Positions 6,244-13,820 are shown, numbered from the stretch's first letter. The stretch is 22,633 nucleotides of DNA from Cloacibacterium caeni_C (GCA_002422665.1 DITA01000111.1:1-22633); one strand, 5' to 3'. Program-made: numbers and translations. The notes: generated by a model not told the origin, from the sequence alone.

Positions 6244-7338
6244 ATGATAGAACTTCTCTGTTTTCTCTCAATCTTTCTTTTGATATTGAGCGTTTTATCG
6301 TTCAGTAAAAACCAGCATTGGATTTTTAGAGTACCTGAATTTTTGATGCTTCAAATCACCATTTTACAAGTCATTGTTTTTGGGATTTCTTGGCTTTGGG
6401 CAAAAGGAGAAACCTTACTTTTCGTTTTACAAATTTTTCAATTAGGATTTATCATTTATCACGTTTTTACTCTTATTCGATTTACTAAATTTTATAAAAA
6501 CAAAGACCATCGCAGACCAAAACACGCTTCAGAACTGGTGAGAGGAATTGCTGTAAATGTTTATCAATTCAATACTCAATTTCAAAAATTAATTGATTTA
6601 ATTACCAAAGAACAACCCGATTTTTTCATTACGATGGAGAGTAACTCAGATTGGGAAAAAGCAATGCGAGTAGTAGAAAAAGATTATCCATTTTCTGAAA
6701 AAGTGACTTTAGAAAACACTTACGGAATGCATTTTTACTCAAAATTGGAAATTCTAGAAGTAAAAACGCATTATTTTGTTGCCGATGATTTACCGAGTAT
6801 AGAAGCAAAATTAAAAACCAAAGATGGATATGAATTTGTATTTTTTGGTGTTCATCCTCCTCCTCCAAGTCCCACTGAAGAAAAAACTTCTAAAGAAAGA
6901 GATGGCGATTTATTAAGCATTGCCAAAAAAGTCAAAAATTATAAAATCCCAGTTTTGGTTTCGGGAGATTTCAATAATGTAGCTTGGGCATATTCTTCGC
7001 AATTATTTAGAAAAACCAGCGAACTCATAGATGCGAGAATTGGCAGAGGAATTTTTGCTACTTTTCACTCAAAACATTGGTTTTTCAGAGTTCCGTTAGA
7101 TTTATTATATCACAGCAAAGAGATTTTTGTGAAAGAAATTTTCACTTATCCTAGCATTGGTTCAGACCATTTTCCATTGGGATTCAGTTTTTTTATTGAC
7201 CGTGAAAATGATGAACAAAAAAAGGAGATTAAAACTTTAGAAAATGGCGAGATTCACGAAGTAAACCAACTGATTGAAGAAGGCAAAAAAGAAAAAAGCG
7301 ACAACCGAGAGGAAGTCGCTACAGAAGATAAAATCTAA
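6244..7338 (+). CDS. Membrane-anchored endonuclease/exonuclease/phosphatase-family protein
   Basis: 364 residues. Two to three N-terminal hydrophobic helices (about 3-20, 33-52 and 57-78) anchor the protein. The EEP catalytic domain follows, probably on the outer side of the inner membrane: a divergent start NVYQFN (105-110), TMESN with Glu132 as metal ligand, GVHPPPPSP with His204, SGDFNN with Asp242 and Asn244, and GSDHFPL with the Asp308-His309 pair. These match the set used by metal-dependent EEP phosphodiesterases, which act on nucleic acids, phospholipids or inositol phosphates; the substrate cannot be told. The proline run at 205-208 and the charged tail from about 321 to the end (rich in Glu and Lys) are extra to the core fold. 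Start is the ATG at 6244. The stop codon overlaps the stop of the opposing gene. Confidence 0.87.
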   Translation: MIELLCFLSIFLLILSVLSFSKNQHWIFRVPEFLMLQITILQVIVFGISWLWAKGETLLFVLQIFQLGFIIYHVFTLIRFTKFYKNKDHRRPKHASELVRGIAVNVYQFNTQFQKLIDLITKEQPDFFITMESNSDWEKAMRVVEKDYPFSEKVTLENTYGMHFYSKLEILEVKTHYFVADDLPSIEAKLKTKDGYEFVFFGVHPPPPSPTEEKTSKERDGDLLSIAKKVKNYKIPVLVSGDFNNVAWAYSSQLFRKTSELIDARIGRGIFATFHSKHWFFRVPLDLLYHSKEIFVKEIFTYPSIGSDHFPLGFSFFIDRENDEQKKEIKTLENGEIHEVNQLIEEGKKEKSDNREEVATEDKI

Positions 7339-7763
7339 TCACATTTTTTTCTTCGTGTATCAATGATATATTGAATTTTCCATTCATTATTGAATTTTGC
7401 GAGTTGAAAACTATTGACCCCACAATGCGAAAAATTACCTTTATAATAAAACTGATACGGAACCCAAACCGAAGCCATATTTCCATCAACCAAAATTTTA
7501 GAAATAGTGAATCTTTCGTCTAAATCGCCAGCTTGAGATGCGCCAACTTGTTTGGCAAAATCTTCTACTTTATCGGTTCTTATTTCTTGATTTTTCCCAA
7601 AAGTCTGCATAATTGCAGAACCAGAAAAAGCGTTTTTCACTCCAAGAGAATCAGCAGATTTCATTGCATTGAAAAGGTTTTCAATAGGTTTTATGATTTC
7701 TTTTTCTGATGTATTTTGAGCAAAAGAAAAACTGGAAATCAGGAGAAAGAAGATTTTTTTCAT
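7335..7763 (-). CDS. Secreted NTF2-like protein (SnoaL/DUF4440-like)
   Basis: 142 residues with a clear cleavable signal (MKKIFFLLISSFSFAQ, cleavage probably before Gln16). The mature part follows the NTF2-like pattern: helix IKPIENLFNAMKSADSLGVKNAF, strand SAIMQTF, the VEDFAKQV helix, then paired strands MASVWVPYQFYYKG, HCGVNSFQLAKFNNEWKIQYIIDTRRK. The cone-shaped NTF2 fold is used by many small-molecule-binding or scaffold proteins, so no reaction can be given. Similar Bacteroidota proteins are labelled nuclear transport factor 2 or putative lumazine-binding. It ends with a 4-bp tail-to-tail overlap with the EEP gene. The leader on the minus strand is AT-rich and contains a branched palindrome further upstream. 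Confidence 0.78.
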   Translation of the reverse strand: MKKIFFLLISSFSFAQNTSEKEIIKPIENLFNAMKSADSLGVKNAFSGSAIMQTFGKNQEIRTDKVEDFAKQVGASQAGDLDERFTISKILVDGNMASVWVPYQFYYKGNFSHCGVNSFQLAKFNNEWKIQYIIDTRRKKCD

Positions 7764-7831
7764 GTCAAAAAATATTACATATTATTTTTATATAAATGCA
7801 AAGAAGATAAAAATTTAAATCTATTTTAAGG

Positions 7832-7900
7832 AAGCAAAGAAGCGAAGTACTTCGCTTGAAGCTTACGCTTAAAAATTCGCAAAGCGAAAAAACTTTGCTT
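7832..7900. repeat. Cloverleaf-like palindrome
   Basis: Outer arms AAGCAAAG (7832-7839) and CTTTGCTT (7893-7900) are perfect inverted copies. Between them lie an 18-bp perfect palindrome AAGCGAAGTACTTCGCTT (7840-7857), AAGC-TTAC-GCTT (7859-7870) and TTCGC-AAA-GCGAA (7876-7888). No ORF spans it. It lies in the 248-bp gap between the NTF2-like gene and the VOC gene, whose remaining sequence is AT-rich without visible signals. Confidence 0.78.
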
Positions 7901-8011
7901 TCTTTGTTTGATTGCTATTAAAATAAAACTTTGCGTTTCAGAAATATTTGTTCATAAATCACAAAAATTTCTTAAAAATTCAATAAATAAGTCTTTTGAG
8001 ATTTTAAAAAG

Positions 8012-8389
8012 TTACATTTCGTAAAATTCTAAAGGCAAATCATCTGGATCTGCGATGAAAAAGAATTTTTTCTCAGTAAATTCATCTATTCTGATTTCTT
8101 CACAATCGATTCCTTTTTGCAATAGTTCTGTTCGTTTTTCTTCCACATTTTCCACTGCAAAAGCCAAATGTCTCAAACCACAACTTTCTGGTCTGGAAGG
8201 TCTTTTCGGCGGGTTAGGAAAAGAAAATAATTCAATAACATAATCATCAGCAATCGCCAAATCTAGCTTGTAAGATTGTCTTTCTTCTCGGTAAATTTCT
8301 CTAACAATATTTAATCCTAAAATTTCTGTGTAAAACTTTTTAGAAACCTGATAATCAGAGCAAATAATAGCAATATGATGTATTTTCAT
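8012..8389 (-). CDS. VOC-family (glyoxalase-like, YaeR type) protein
   Basis: A 125-residue single-module pair of VOC repeats. The four metal-ligand positions of the family are all occupied: His5 (KIHHIAI), Glu53 (VIELFSF), His74 (GLRHLAFAV) and Glu121 (LPLEFYE). The PPKRPSRPESCGLRHLAF stretch is characteristic of the YaeR/SMU1112c subgroup, a set of small putative lyases or dioxygenases of unknown substrate related to glyoxalase I. Its ATG at 8389 is 10 bp after the stop of the luciferase-like monooxygenase gene, so the two very likely share a transcript. Glyoxalase I activity itself is not established for this subgroup. Confidence 0.88.
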   Translation of the reverse strand: MKIHHIAIICSDYQVSKKFYTEILGLNIVREIYREERQSYKLDLAIADDYVIELFSFPNPPKRPSRPESCGLRHLAFAVENVEEKRTELLQKGIDCEEIRIDEFTEKKFFFIADPDDLPLEFYEM

Positions 8390-8399
8390 GACTTTAAAT

Positions 8400-9428
8400 T
8401 TATCTTACTTTTTCCGCAACTTTCGTTCCGAATAATTCTATACTTTTCATCATCACCTCGTGATTTGGCGCACCAACATCCATATGAGCGATATATCTTG
8501 TTAAGCCAAACATTTCTTTCACCATATTGATTTTTTCGGCTACCTCATCAGAATTCCCAATAAATAGAGCACCTTCTTTGCTTCTGCCGCCTTCATATTG
8601 CATTTTGGTGTAAGCAGACCAACCTCTAGAACTGCCGATTCTGTTCATTTGAGCGGCATAATTTTCAAAATACCCATCAATAACCTCAGGATTTTCGCTG
8701 ACTAAAGTGTGAGAATGAATCCCAATTTGCATTTCTTCTGGATTGTGGCCATGTCTCAAATATTCTTTTTTGTAAAAATCAATCAAAGGTTTAAACTGTC
8801 TTGGCAAACCACCAATAATTGCCACGATTAACGGCAAACCTAATCTAGCAGCTCTCAAAACCGATTCTGGAGTTCCTCCAACAGCAATCCAAACTGGTAA
8901 TTTTCCGTTGTTCGTTGCTCTAGGATAAACCGTTTGATTTTCCATAGGAGCACGAAGTTTACCCTTCCAAGTTACGTTTTCTTGAGTATTTATTTTGAGT
9001 AATAAATCTAATTTTTCTTCAAAAAGTTCGTGATAATCATCTAAATCATAACCAAAAAGCGGAAAAGATTCAATGAAACTTCCTCTACCTACGCCAATTT
9101 CGGCTCTTCCACCAGAAATTAAATCCAAAGTAGAAAAATCTTGATACACTTTTACAGGTTCTGCTGAACTCAAAACTGTAACAGCGCTCATTAACTTGAT
9201 ATTTTTAGTGATAGAAGCAGCTGCAGAAAGCACCATTTCTGGAGAAGAAACCACATAATCTGGTCTGTGATGTTCGCCCAAAGCAAAAACATCTATTCCT
9301 AACTCATCTGCCAATTTTATTTCTGCTAAAATTTCCTGTAATTTTTGTTGAGGATCAGCAAATTTTCTGGTTTCCTTATCAAAAGCCAAATCGCCAAACA
9401 TTCCCACACCTATTTCGAATTTTTTCAT
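8400..9428 (-). CDS. LLM-class flavin-dependent oxidoreductase
   Basis: A 342-residue luciferase-like (TIM-barrel) monooxygenase using reduced FMN or F420; FMN is more likely in this phylum. Landmarks: ADELGIDVFALGEHHRPDYVV (residues 40-60), with GEHH at 51-54 typical of the family, then SPEMVLSAAASITKNIKLMSAVTVLSSAEPV and the SGGRAEIGVGRGSF motif at about 105-118. PVWIAVGGTPESVLRAARLGLPLIVAIIGG forms the C-terminal phosphate-binding part. Substrate unknown. The start ATG at 9428 lies 15 bp after a perfect TAATTTTG -7 box. It heads a two-gene unit with the VOC protein. Confidence 0.9.
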   Translation of the reverse strand: MKKFEIGVGMFGDLAFDKETRKFADPQQKLQEILAEIKLADELGIDVFALGEHHRPDYVVSSPEMVLSAAASITKNIKLMSAVTVLSSAEPVKVYQDFSTLDLISGGRAEIGVGRGSFIESFPLFGYDLDDYHELFEEKLDLLLKINTQENVTWKGKLRAPMENQTVYPRATNNGKLPVWIAVGGTPESVLRAARLGLPLIVAIIGGLPRQFKPLIDFYKKEYLRHGHNPEEMQIGIHSHTLVSENPEVIDGYFENYAAQMNRIGSSRGWSAYTKMQYEGGRSKEGALFIGNSDEVAEKINMVKEMFGLTRYIAHMDVGAPNHEVMMKSIELFGTKVAEKVR

Positions 9429-9443
9429 TTTCTAAATTTTCTT

Positions 9444-9451
9444 CAAAATTA
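9444..9451 (-). promoter_or_regulatory. -7 promoter box of the LLM-VOC operon
   Basis: The minus strand reads TAATTTTG, matching TAnnTTTG. Predicted start site near 9440, about 12 nt before the ATG at 9428. No clear -33 TTG is seen. Confidence 0.55.
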
Positions 9452-9505
9452 CCATTTCTGAGAAGCGAATGAATTGATGTAAGGTAAGAAATGGATTTTT
9501 ATGGT

Positions 9506-9838
9506 CTACAAATTTTCAAGAATTCTTCCAAAAACATAAACAATAAAAGCAAAAATTATTAATGATTTTGAATATTTTAGATTCTTATTAAAAATAGAAA
9601 TTAAACTCAAAACAGAAACAAATGTCCATAAAATTCCCAAAACAAAATTATAAATAGTATAATTTTTGGCACTTTCATATTGCCACAATCCCGCAACAGG
9701 ACCTTCTGCTCCAAAAGGATAATTTTCTACATTTTTTAAAATTTCCACTTCATAAAATTCTAACCATGAAGCAAGAGAAAAAATTAAACTTAAAATAAGT
9801 ATAAAAATCAAAACAAATAAAAGTGGGCTATTTTTCAT
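9506..9838 (-). CDS. Small membrane protein, unknown function
   Basis: 110 residues with three hydrophobic segments (about 7-24, 58-82 and 92-108). The loop between the first two carries EFYEVEILKNVENYPFGAEGPVAGLWQYESAKNYT. I do not recognise a family. It lies on the same strand 57 bp after mvaD, and a CTTCCAG heptamer array occupies the gap between them. The reading frame has no competing ORF on the other strand and codon use resembles its neighbours, supporting that it is real. Confidence 0.65.
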   Translation of the reverse strand: MKNSPLLFVLIFILILSLIFSLASWLEFYEVEILKNVENYPFGAEGPVAGLWQYESAKNYTIYNFVLGILWTFVSVLSLISIFNKNLKYSKSLIIFAFIVYVFGRILENL

Positions 9839-9863
9839 TTAGAAATTAAGATTTCTTTAAAAA

Positions 9864-9891
9864 CTTCCAGCTTCCAGCATCATTCTTCCAA
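9864..9891. repeat. Heptamer array CTTCCAG
   Basis: Units CTTCCAG, CTTCCAG, CATCATT, CTTCCAA in exact 7-bp register, in the gap between mvaD and the small membrane protein gene, ending 4 bp short of the mvaD stop. Confidence 0.6.
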
Positions 9892-9895
9892 CAAA

Positions 9896-10954
9896 TTAAA
9901 ACTTCATCACATCTTTTACTACTCCTCCTTTTTGGGTATGAGGCAATAATTCTGCAGAGATAAAGTCTTTTATGGCTCTTGTGCTTTCGTTTTCTGGGAA
10001 AAGCAAGTGAACATTTGCACCAGCATCTAGCGTAAAAAATAATGGATGCCCTGTTTCTTTACGGAAATTCCAAAGTTTATTAATGACTTCCAACGTTCCT
10101 GTTTTCATCAAAATAAAAGCCGGTTCGCTCATCATCATCATCGCATGAAGCGTCAATGCTTCGTGTTCTATGAGTGTGATAAATTTTTCAAGATTTCCTG
10201 TTTTTAAAATCTCCTTTAATGGAACAAAATTATCTCTCGCCTCTTGGAAACGTCTTTCTGCATAAGGATTGGTATTCATCAAACCGTGACCAACAGTGGA
10301 ACTTACCGATTTTTCGCCTTCGTGAATGAGTAAAACCCAATCATTGAAATTTTTAAAAATCGGATGAATTTCTTCATCAGGATATTTTACCGCGTATAAA
10401 TCAGAACTTCCTTCTACTTCATCCGTTTTCCCCCAAACTACAAGTCCATTATACAAACTTCTGCAAGCACTTCCAGAACCTAACCTTGCTAAAAAAGAAG
10501 CTTTTTGGTTGATGGTTGATGGTTGATAGTTGTCAGTAGAGAAAATCTCATCTAAGCTCATCAAACAACTTGCAATCGCTCCAAAACCAGAAGCAGAGCT
10601 TGCAATTCCTGAACTGTGCGGAAATGTATTTTCAGTTTTAATAATGTATTTCCCTTTGAGAATCCAAGGCAAATATTGTTCAATATTTTTAAAATATTTT
10701 TCGATTTTTTCTGCAAATTTCACTTCTTCATTTCCTGCTAAAAAAGTCTCAACAGAAAAGGGTTCGTTTGCCAAAAACTCCATAGAAGTTTGGGTATTGC
10801 AATGATTCAAAGTATAAGAAATACTTGGATTTGCAGGAATTTGGTTGGCGTATTTTCCCCAATACTTGATTAAGGCAATGTTGGATGGACAAGTTGCAGA
10901 CACCACTTGATTTGATATATTGAAATGTTGATTTCCTAAAAATTGATTTTCCAT
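9896..10954 (-). CDS. mvaD: Diphosphomevalonate decarboxylase
   Basis: A 352-residue GHMP-kinase-fold enzyme that converts mevalonate 5-diphosphate to isopentenyl diphosphate with ATP, the last step of the mevalonate route to isoprenoids. Signatures: ATCPSNIALIKYWGK (20-34), the ATP loop PHSSGIASSASGFGAIA (112-128), LGSGSACRSLYNG (158-170) and FTLDAGANVHLLF near the C-terminus with the catalytic-region Asp. The start is set at the ATG at 10954; an in-frame GTG at 11029 would translate an intergenic repeat and is rejected. Residues about 139-150 (STDNYQPSTINQ) are coded by a 7-bp tandem repeat and look like an insertion in the loop before the LARLGSGSA segment. It is on the same strand as the SDR gene upstream, with 96 bp of repeats in between. 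Confidence 0.93.
   Translation of the reverse strand: MENQFLGNQHFNISNQVVSATCPSNIALIKYWGKYANQIPANPSISYTLNHCNTQTSMEFLANEPFSVETFLAGNEEVKFAEKIEKYFKNIEQYLPWILKGKYIIKTENTFPHSSGIASSASGFGAIASCLMSLDEIFSTDNYQPSTINQKASFLARLGSGSACRSLYNGLVVWGKTDEVEGSSDLYAVKYPDEEIHPIFKNFNDWVLLIHEGEKSVSSTVGHGLMNTNPYAERRFQEARDNFVPLKEILKTGNLEKFITLIEHEALTLHAMMMMSEPAFILMKTGTLEVINKLWNFRKETGHPLFFTLDAGANVHLLFPENESTRAIKDFISAELLPHTQKGGVVKDVMKF
10507..10527. repeat. Heptamer GGTTGAT x3 inside mvaD
   Basis: Three perfect copies at 10507, 10514 and 10521, followed by degenerate AGTTGTC (10528-10534). In the coding direction the unit is ATCAACC and codes for part of the YQPSTINQ insert. Gain or loss of a single unit would shift the frame of mvaD. 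Confidence 0.85.
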
Positions 10955-10966
10955 ATTTTTTTTAAA

Positions 10967-10979
10967 ACGCAACGTGCGC
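10967..10979. repeat. ACGCAANGTGCGC leader motif, copy 1 (mvaD)
   Basis: ACGCAACGTGCGC lies 12 bp upstream of the mvaD start and contains the mini-hairpin CGCA-ACG-TGCG. The same 13-bp motif with one change lies upstream of the hydrolase gene at 14590. Confidence 0.6.
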
Positions 10980-11004
10980 AAAGATTTTTTAACTACCCCC
11001 GTCA

Positions 11005-11045
11005 AAATTTTCTTTGAAAATTTCGCCACCCCTTCAAAGAAGGGG
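11005..11045. repeat. Two tandem hairpins between the SDR gene and mvaD
   Basis: AAATTTTC-TTT-GAAAATTT (11005-11023, 8-bp stem) is followed by CCCCTTC-AAA-GAAGGGG (11029-11045, 7-bp stem). On the plus strand the second hairpin is followed by AATTTTTATTTATT, which looks like a terminator in the plus direction, but no plus-strand gene precedes it. On the minus strand, where the SDR gene is transcribed, no T-run follows. I read it as a dispersed intergenic repeat that might also attenuate SDR-mvaD readthrough. Confidence 0.7.
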
Positions 11046-11050
11046 AATTT

Positions 11051-12064
11051 TTATTTATTAAAATTTTTGTCTTTTTTATAATTTTCTAGATGAAAAGCTA
11101 AACTTTCTTCCAGTGGAATGAATTCGTAATTGAGCTTCTCTTTTATTTTTTTATTTGATATTTTATTGAATTCGGTAACCGATTGTACGTTTACTTTATT
11201 CGCCATTTTCAGTGGAGAAATAAGCCAACCTAAAGTTGAATTTAAGAAAACTCCCGTTTTCAGTAACCCATTTGGAACGATTTTTACTGCTTGTTTTCCT
11301 AGTTTTTGTTTGATAAAATTGGCAACGTCTTGGTATTTTTTATTTTCAGAAATTAAGATAAATCTTTCGCCAAAAATATTTTTTTCCATCAATTCAATGG
11401 AAATCTGAGCCACATCTCGAACATCTACGTAAGAAGTTCCTCCAGAAAATGTATAGGCGTTCTCTCCCAATTCTTTGAATAAAGTTCCACTGCTTTCTTT
11501 CCAATTTCCGCTACCGATGATGATTCCCGGATTTACAATTACCGTGTTTAAACCTTCTGCTGAAGCTCTCCAAACTTCCATTTCCGAAAAATGTTTAGAA
11601 ATTGCATAGGCAGAATGGTCGATTTTCGGGTTAAAATCAGAACTTTCGTCTAATTCTCCGTTTTCATTCAATCCATCTAAAACTGCGATAGAACTTACAA
11701 AAAGGAATTTCTTCACCGAAGAATTTTGACAAGCAAACAGAAGTTGTTTTGTGCCTTCAATATTCGTTTGATACATTTTTTTTTCATCTTTAGGATGAAA
11801 ACTCACTTTAGCGGCGCAATGATAAACCTCTTCTACTCCATTCAAGGCGTTTTGTAGCGAATGAATATCCTCGAAATCTACTTCTATCCATTCTATGGAA
11901 TCAAAATATTCATTAGGAGTTTCTGTATAAAATTGAAATGATTTTCTAACCTCCTGCAGATTGCTGGATTTTCTTTTTGTAGCGCGTACTGTTTTGCCAC
12001 GTTTTAGCAGTTCTAAAACGATTACTCTTCCGAGGATTCCTGTTGCACCTGTAACTAATATCAT
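11051..12064 (-). CDS. NAD-dependent epimerase/dehydratase-like (extended SDR) protein
   Basis: A 337-residue extended short-chain dehydrogenase/reductase. The Rossmann motif TGATGILG is at residues 5-12, the active-site Ser at 124-125 (LFVSSIAVLDG), and YAISK gives the catalytic Tyr153 and Lys157. HCAAKVSF after the fourth strand and NTNIEGT-like QTNIEGTKQLL are typical of the 3-beta-HSD/dihydroflavonol-reductase branch, as is VNPGIIIGSGNWKESSGTLF. Substrate not deducible; relatives are commonly labelled NAD-dependent epimerase or dihydroflavonol-4-reductase. The ATG at 12064 follows a TATATTTG -7 box closely (12073-12080). It is divergent from the glycosyltransferase gene and lies upstream of mvaD on the same strand. 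Confidence 0.87.
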   Translation of the reverse strand: MILVTGATGILGRVIVLELLKRGKTVRATKRKSSNLQEVRKSFQFYTETPNEYFDSIEWIEVDFEDIHSLQNALNGVEEVYHCAAKVSFHPKDEKKMYQTNIEGTKQLLFACQNSSVKKFLFVSSIAVLDGLNENGELDESSDFNPKIDHSAYAISKHFSEMEVWRASAEGLNTVIVNPGIIIGSGNWKESSGTLFKELGENAYTFSGGTSYVDVRDVAQISIELMEKNIFGERFILISENKKYQDVANFIKQKLGKQAVKIVPNGLLKTGVFLNSTLGWLISPLKMANKVNVQSVTEFNKISNKKIKEKLNYEFIPLEESLAFHLENYKKDKNFNK

Positions 12065-12072
12065 AACTTATG

Positions 12073-12107
12073 CAAATATAGAAATTTAAAGAATTTTAAG
12101 TTTGCAA
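12073..12107 (-). promoter_or_regulatory. Promoter of the SDR gene
   Basis: On the minus strand, TATATTTG (12073-12080) matches TAnnTTTG, with TTG (12105-12107) 24 bp upstream as a somewhat distant -33 box. The start site would be about 12069, leaving only about 5 nt before the ATG at 12064. Confidence 0.55.
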
Positions 12108-12134
12108 TTTAGATGATAAAGTTTGTTATTTTTG
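12101..12134 (+). promoter_or_regulatory. Promoter of the glycosyltransferase gene
   Basis: TTTG (12101-12104) and TATTTTTG (12127-12134) match the Bacteroidota -33 and -7 elements with a 22-bp gap. Predicted start near 12138, about 12 nt before the ATG at 12150. The TTG at 12123 that could be read as an upstream start codon lies within the promoter, so the ATG is preferred. The -33 box abuts the -33 box of the divergent SDR promoter. Confidence 0.6.
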
Positions 12135-12149
12135 CAAAAAGCAAAAGAT

Positions 12150-13820
12150 ATGTCTGAAATTCTAAAAAATCCACATAAAAAATTTTATTTCTTTTTAATT
12201 CTCATCACTTTGGTGAATCTTTTACAGGCATATTTTACCGAAATCACTTTAGACGAAGCCTATTATTACCAATATGCAAGAGATTTAGACTGGGGATATT
12301 ATGACCATCCACCGATGGTAGCATTGGTGATTAAGATTTCTCAACTTTTTTTTAATGGAAATCTGGGAGTAAGATTTTTAACCGTTTTACTATTTTCTGG
12401 AAATTTATTCCTGATCTGGAAATACCTTTTGCCAGAAGACAAAGCCTCTTATGTAAATGAATTTATCATTCTATCACTAGGTTTAGTCATGATGAATGCT
12501 TATTCCTTCATCACCACGCCAGATGTTCCTCTATTATTTTTCGGGACTGTATTTTTTATTTTATACCAAAGATTTACCGAAAAACAAAATTTTTGGAATG
12601 CAGTTTTACTAGGAATTTCTGTTGCATTGCTTTTTTACAGTAAATATCAAGCTGTTTTATTGGTGTTTTTCGTGGTGATTTCTAACTTAAAAATGCTGAC
12701 AAAACCTTATATTTATCTTGCTGGAATTATAACTTCTTTATTGATGATTCCACATTTAATGTGGCATATTGAGCATAATTTCCCTACGTTTCAGTATCAC
12801 TTGGTAGATCGTTCAGAAGATTTTGAATTTATTTATTTTCTAGAATATCTACCCAACCAATTTGCGGTTTTCAATCCGTTTATATTAATTCCTTTTGTTA
12901 TTTTACTTTTTAAAAATAAATACCAAAATCTTCAAGAAAAAGCCTATTTTTTTGTAAGTGTAGGTTTCTTGGTTTTCTTTGCTTTAACGAGTCTTAGAGG
13001 ACATGTAGAGCCACATTGGACAGTAATTGCCTCTATTCCGATATTAATTTTATTCTTACAATTTATCAAAGAAAAGCCATCTTGGAAAAAATATGTGCGC
13101 ACGTATGTTTTGGGTTCTATATTTTTAGTTTTTCTCGCTAGAGTAGTTATTTTAACAAACCTTCTTCCTAAAACTTTAGAATTTACAGGTAAAGAACAGA
13201 AATACAAAGCTTTAGCTGAAAAAATAGGAAAAACTCCCGTTTTATTTACTGGTTCATTCCAATCGACTTCTTTGTACAACTATTTTACAGGAAATGAATC
13301 TTCAACTCTAGGTTCTTTAAATGTGAAAAAAACACAATTTGACATTTGGCAAAGAGAACAAAATTACTTTGGAAAAAGAGTCTTTGTAGAAAAACCAAAC
13401 ACGCCAAGATCTAAAAAAATCATTGATGAAAACAATATTAATTTCAATGGTTTTTATGTAGAAAATTTCCAAACGCCTAATCGATTAAAAATAGAATTTG
13501 AGCTTCCTTCCGAACAACTCAAAAACAATCAAATTATTCCGATTACGATTTATAATCCTACCAAAAATGCTGTAGATTTCAACCATCCTGAAATTCCAGT
13601 GACCATTACTGCTGTATTTTTGGCGCACAGAGAAACAACGGATATTCCTACAGAAATTGAAAAAATGCCAACCGTTTTAAAACCTGGAGAAAGTTTCAAA
13701 ACGCAGATTAAAATCAACACGCAAAACCTAAAAGCTGGCCACTACAATTTCGGCATTACCACCAATTGTATTTTGGGAAATGCTTATAATTCGAAATTTG
13801 TAAAAGCAACAGTAAATTAA
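12150..13820 (+). CDS. GT39/ArnT-like membrane glycosyltransferase
   Basis: A 556-residue polytopic membrane protein of the PMT_2 (GT-C) type. The hallmark is the first periplasmic loop after helix 1: EITLDEAYYYQYARDLDWGYYDHPPM (residues 31-56), with the conserved acidic pair Asp35-Glu36 and the YYDHPP motif. About 8-10 further hydrophobic helices follow up to about residue 345, and the last 180 residues form a soluble, probably periplasmic domain rich in beta-strand pattern (ELPSEQLKNNQIIPITIYNP). Such enzymes transfer a sugar from a polyprenyl-phosphate donor to lipid or glycan acceptors outside the inner membrane. Acceptor unknown. The C-terminal domain with its NPTKNAVDFNHPEIPVTITAVF pattern looks like an Ig-like fold. 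Its stop overlaps the stop of the opposing hydrolase gene by 4 bp. Confidence 0.88.
   Translation: MSEILKNPHKKFYFFLILITLVNLLQAYFTEITLDEAYYYQYARDLDWGYYDHPPMVALVIKISQLFFNGNLGVRFLTVLLFSGNLFLIWKYLLPEDKASYVNEFIILSLGLVMMNAYSFITTPDVPLLFFGTVFFILYQRFTEKQNFWNAVLLGISVALLFYSKYQAVLLVFFVVISNLKMLTKPYIYLAGIITSLLMIPHLMWHIEHNFPTFQYHLVDRSEDFEFIYFLEYLPNQFAVFNPFILIPFVILLFKNKYQNLQEKAYFFVSVGFLVFFALTSLRGHVEPHWTVIASIPILILFLQFIKEKPSWKKYVRTYVLGSIFLVFLARVVILTNLLPKTLEFTGKEQKYKALAEKIGKTPVLFTGSFQSTSLYNYFTGNESSTLGSLNVKKTQFDIWQREQNYFGKRVFVEKPNTPRSKKIIDENNINFNGFYVENFQTPNRLKIEFELPSEQLKNNQIIPITIYNPTKNAVDFNHPEIPVTITAVFLAHRETTDIPTEIEKMPTVLKPGESFKTQIKINTQNLKAGHYNFGITTNCILGNAYNSKFVKATVN

Noticed and set aside
7832..7900. tRNA because of four-way folding
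   Set aside because: Stem lengths and loops do not fit a tRNA, and the central palindrome has no loop.
10955..11029. GTG start adding 25 residues to MvaD
   Set aside because: The extra residues come from an intergenic repeat with hairpins; MvaD proteins normally start near MENQ.
11029..11045. Standard terminator for a plus-strand gene
   Set aside because: The T-run lies on the plus side, yet no plus-strand gene precedes it.
12123..12149. TTG start upstream of the glycosyltransferase ATG
   Set aside because: It lies before and across the TATTTTTG -7 box, so it would not be in the transcript.
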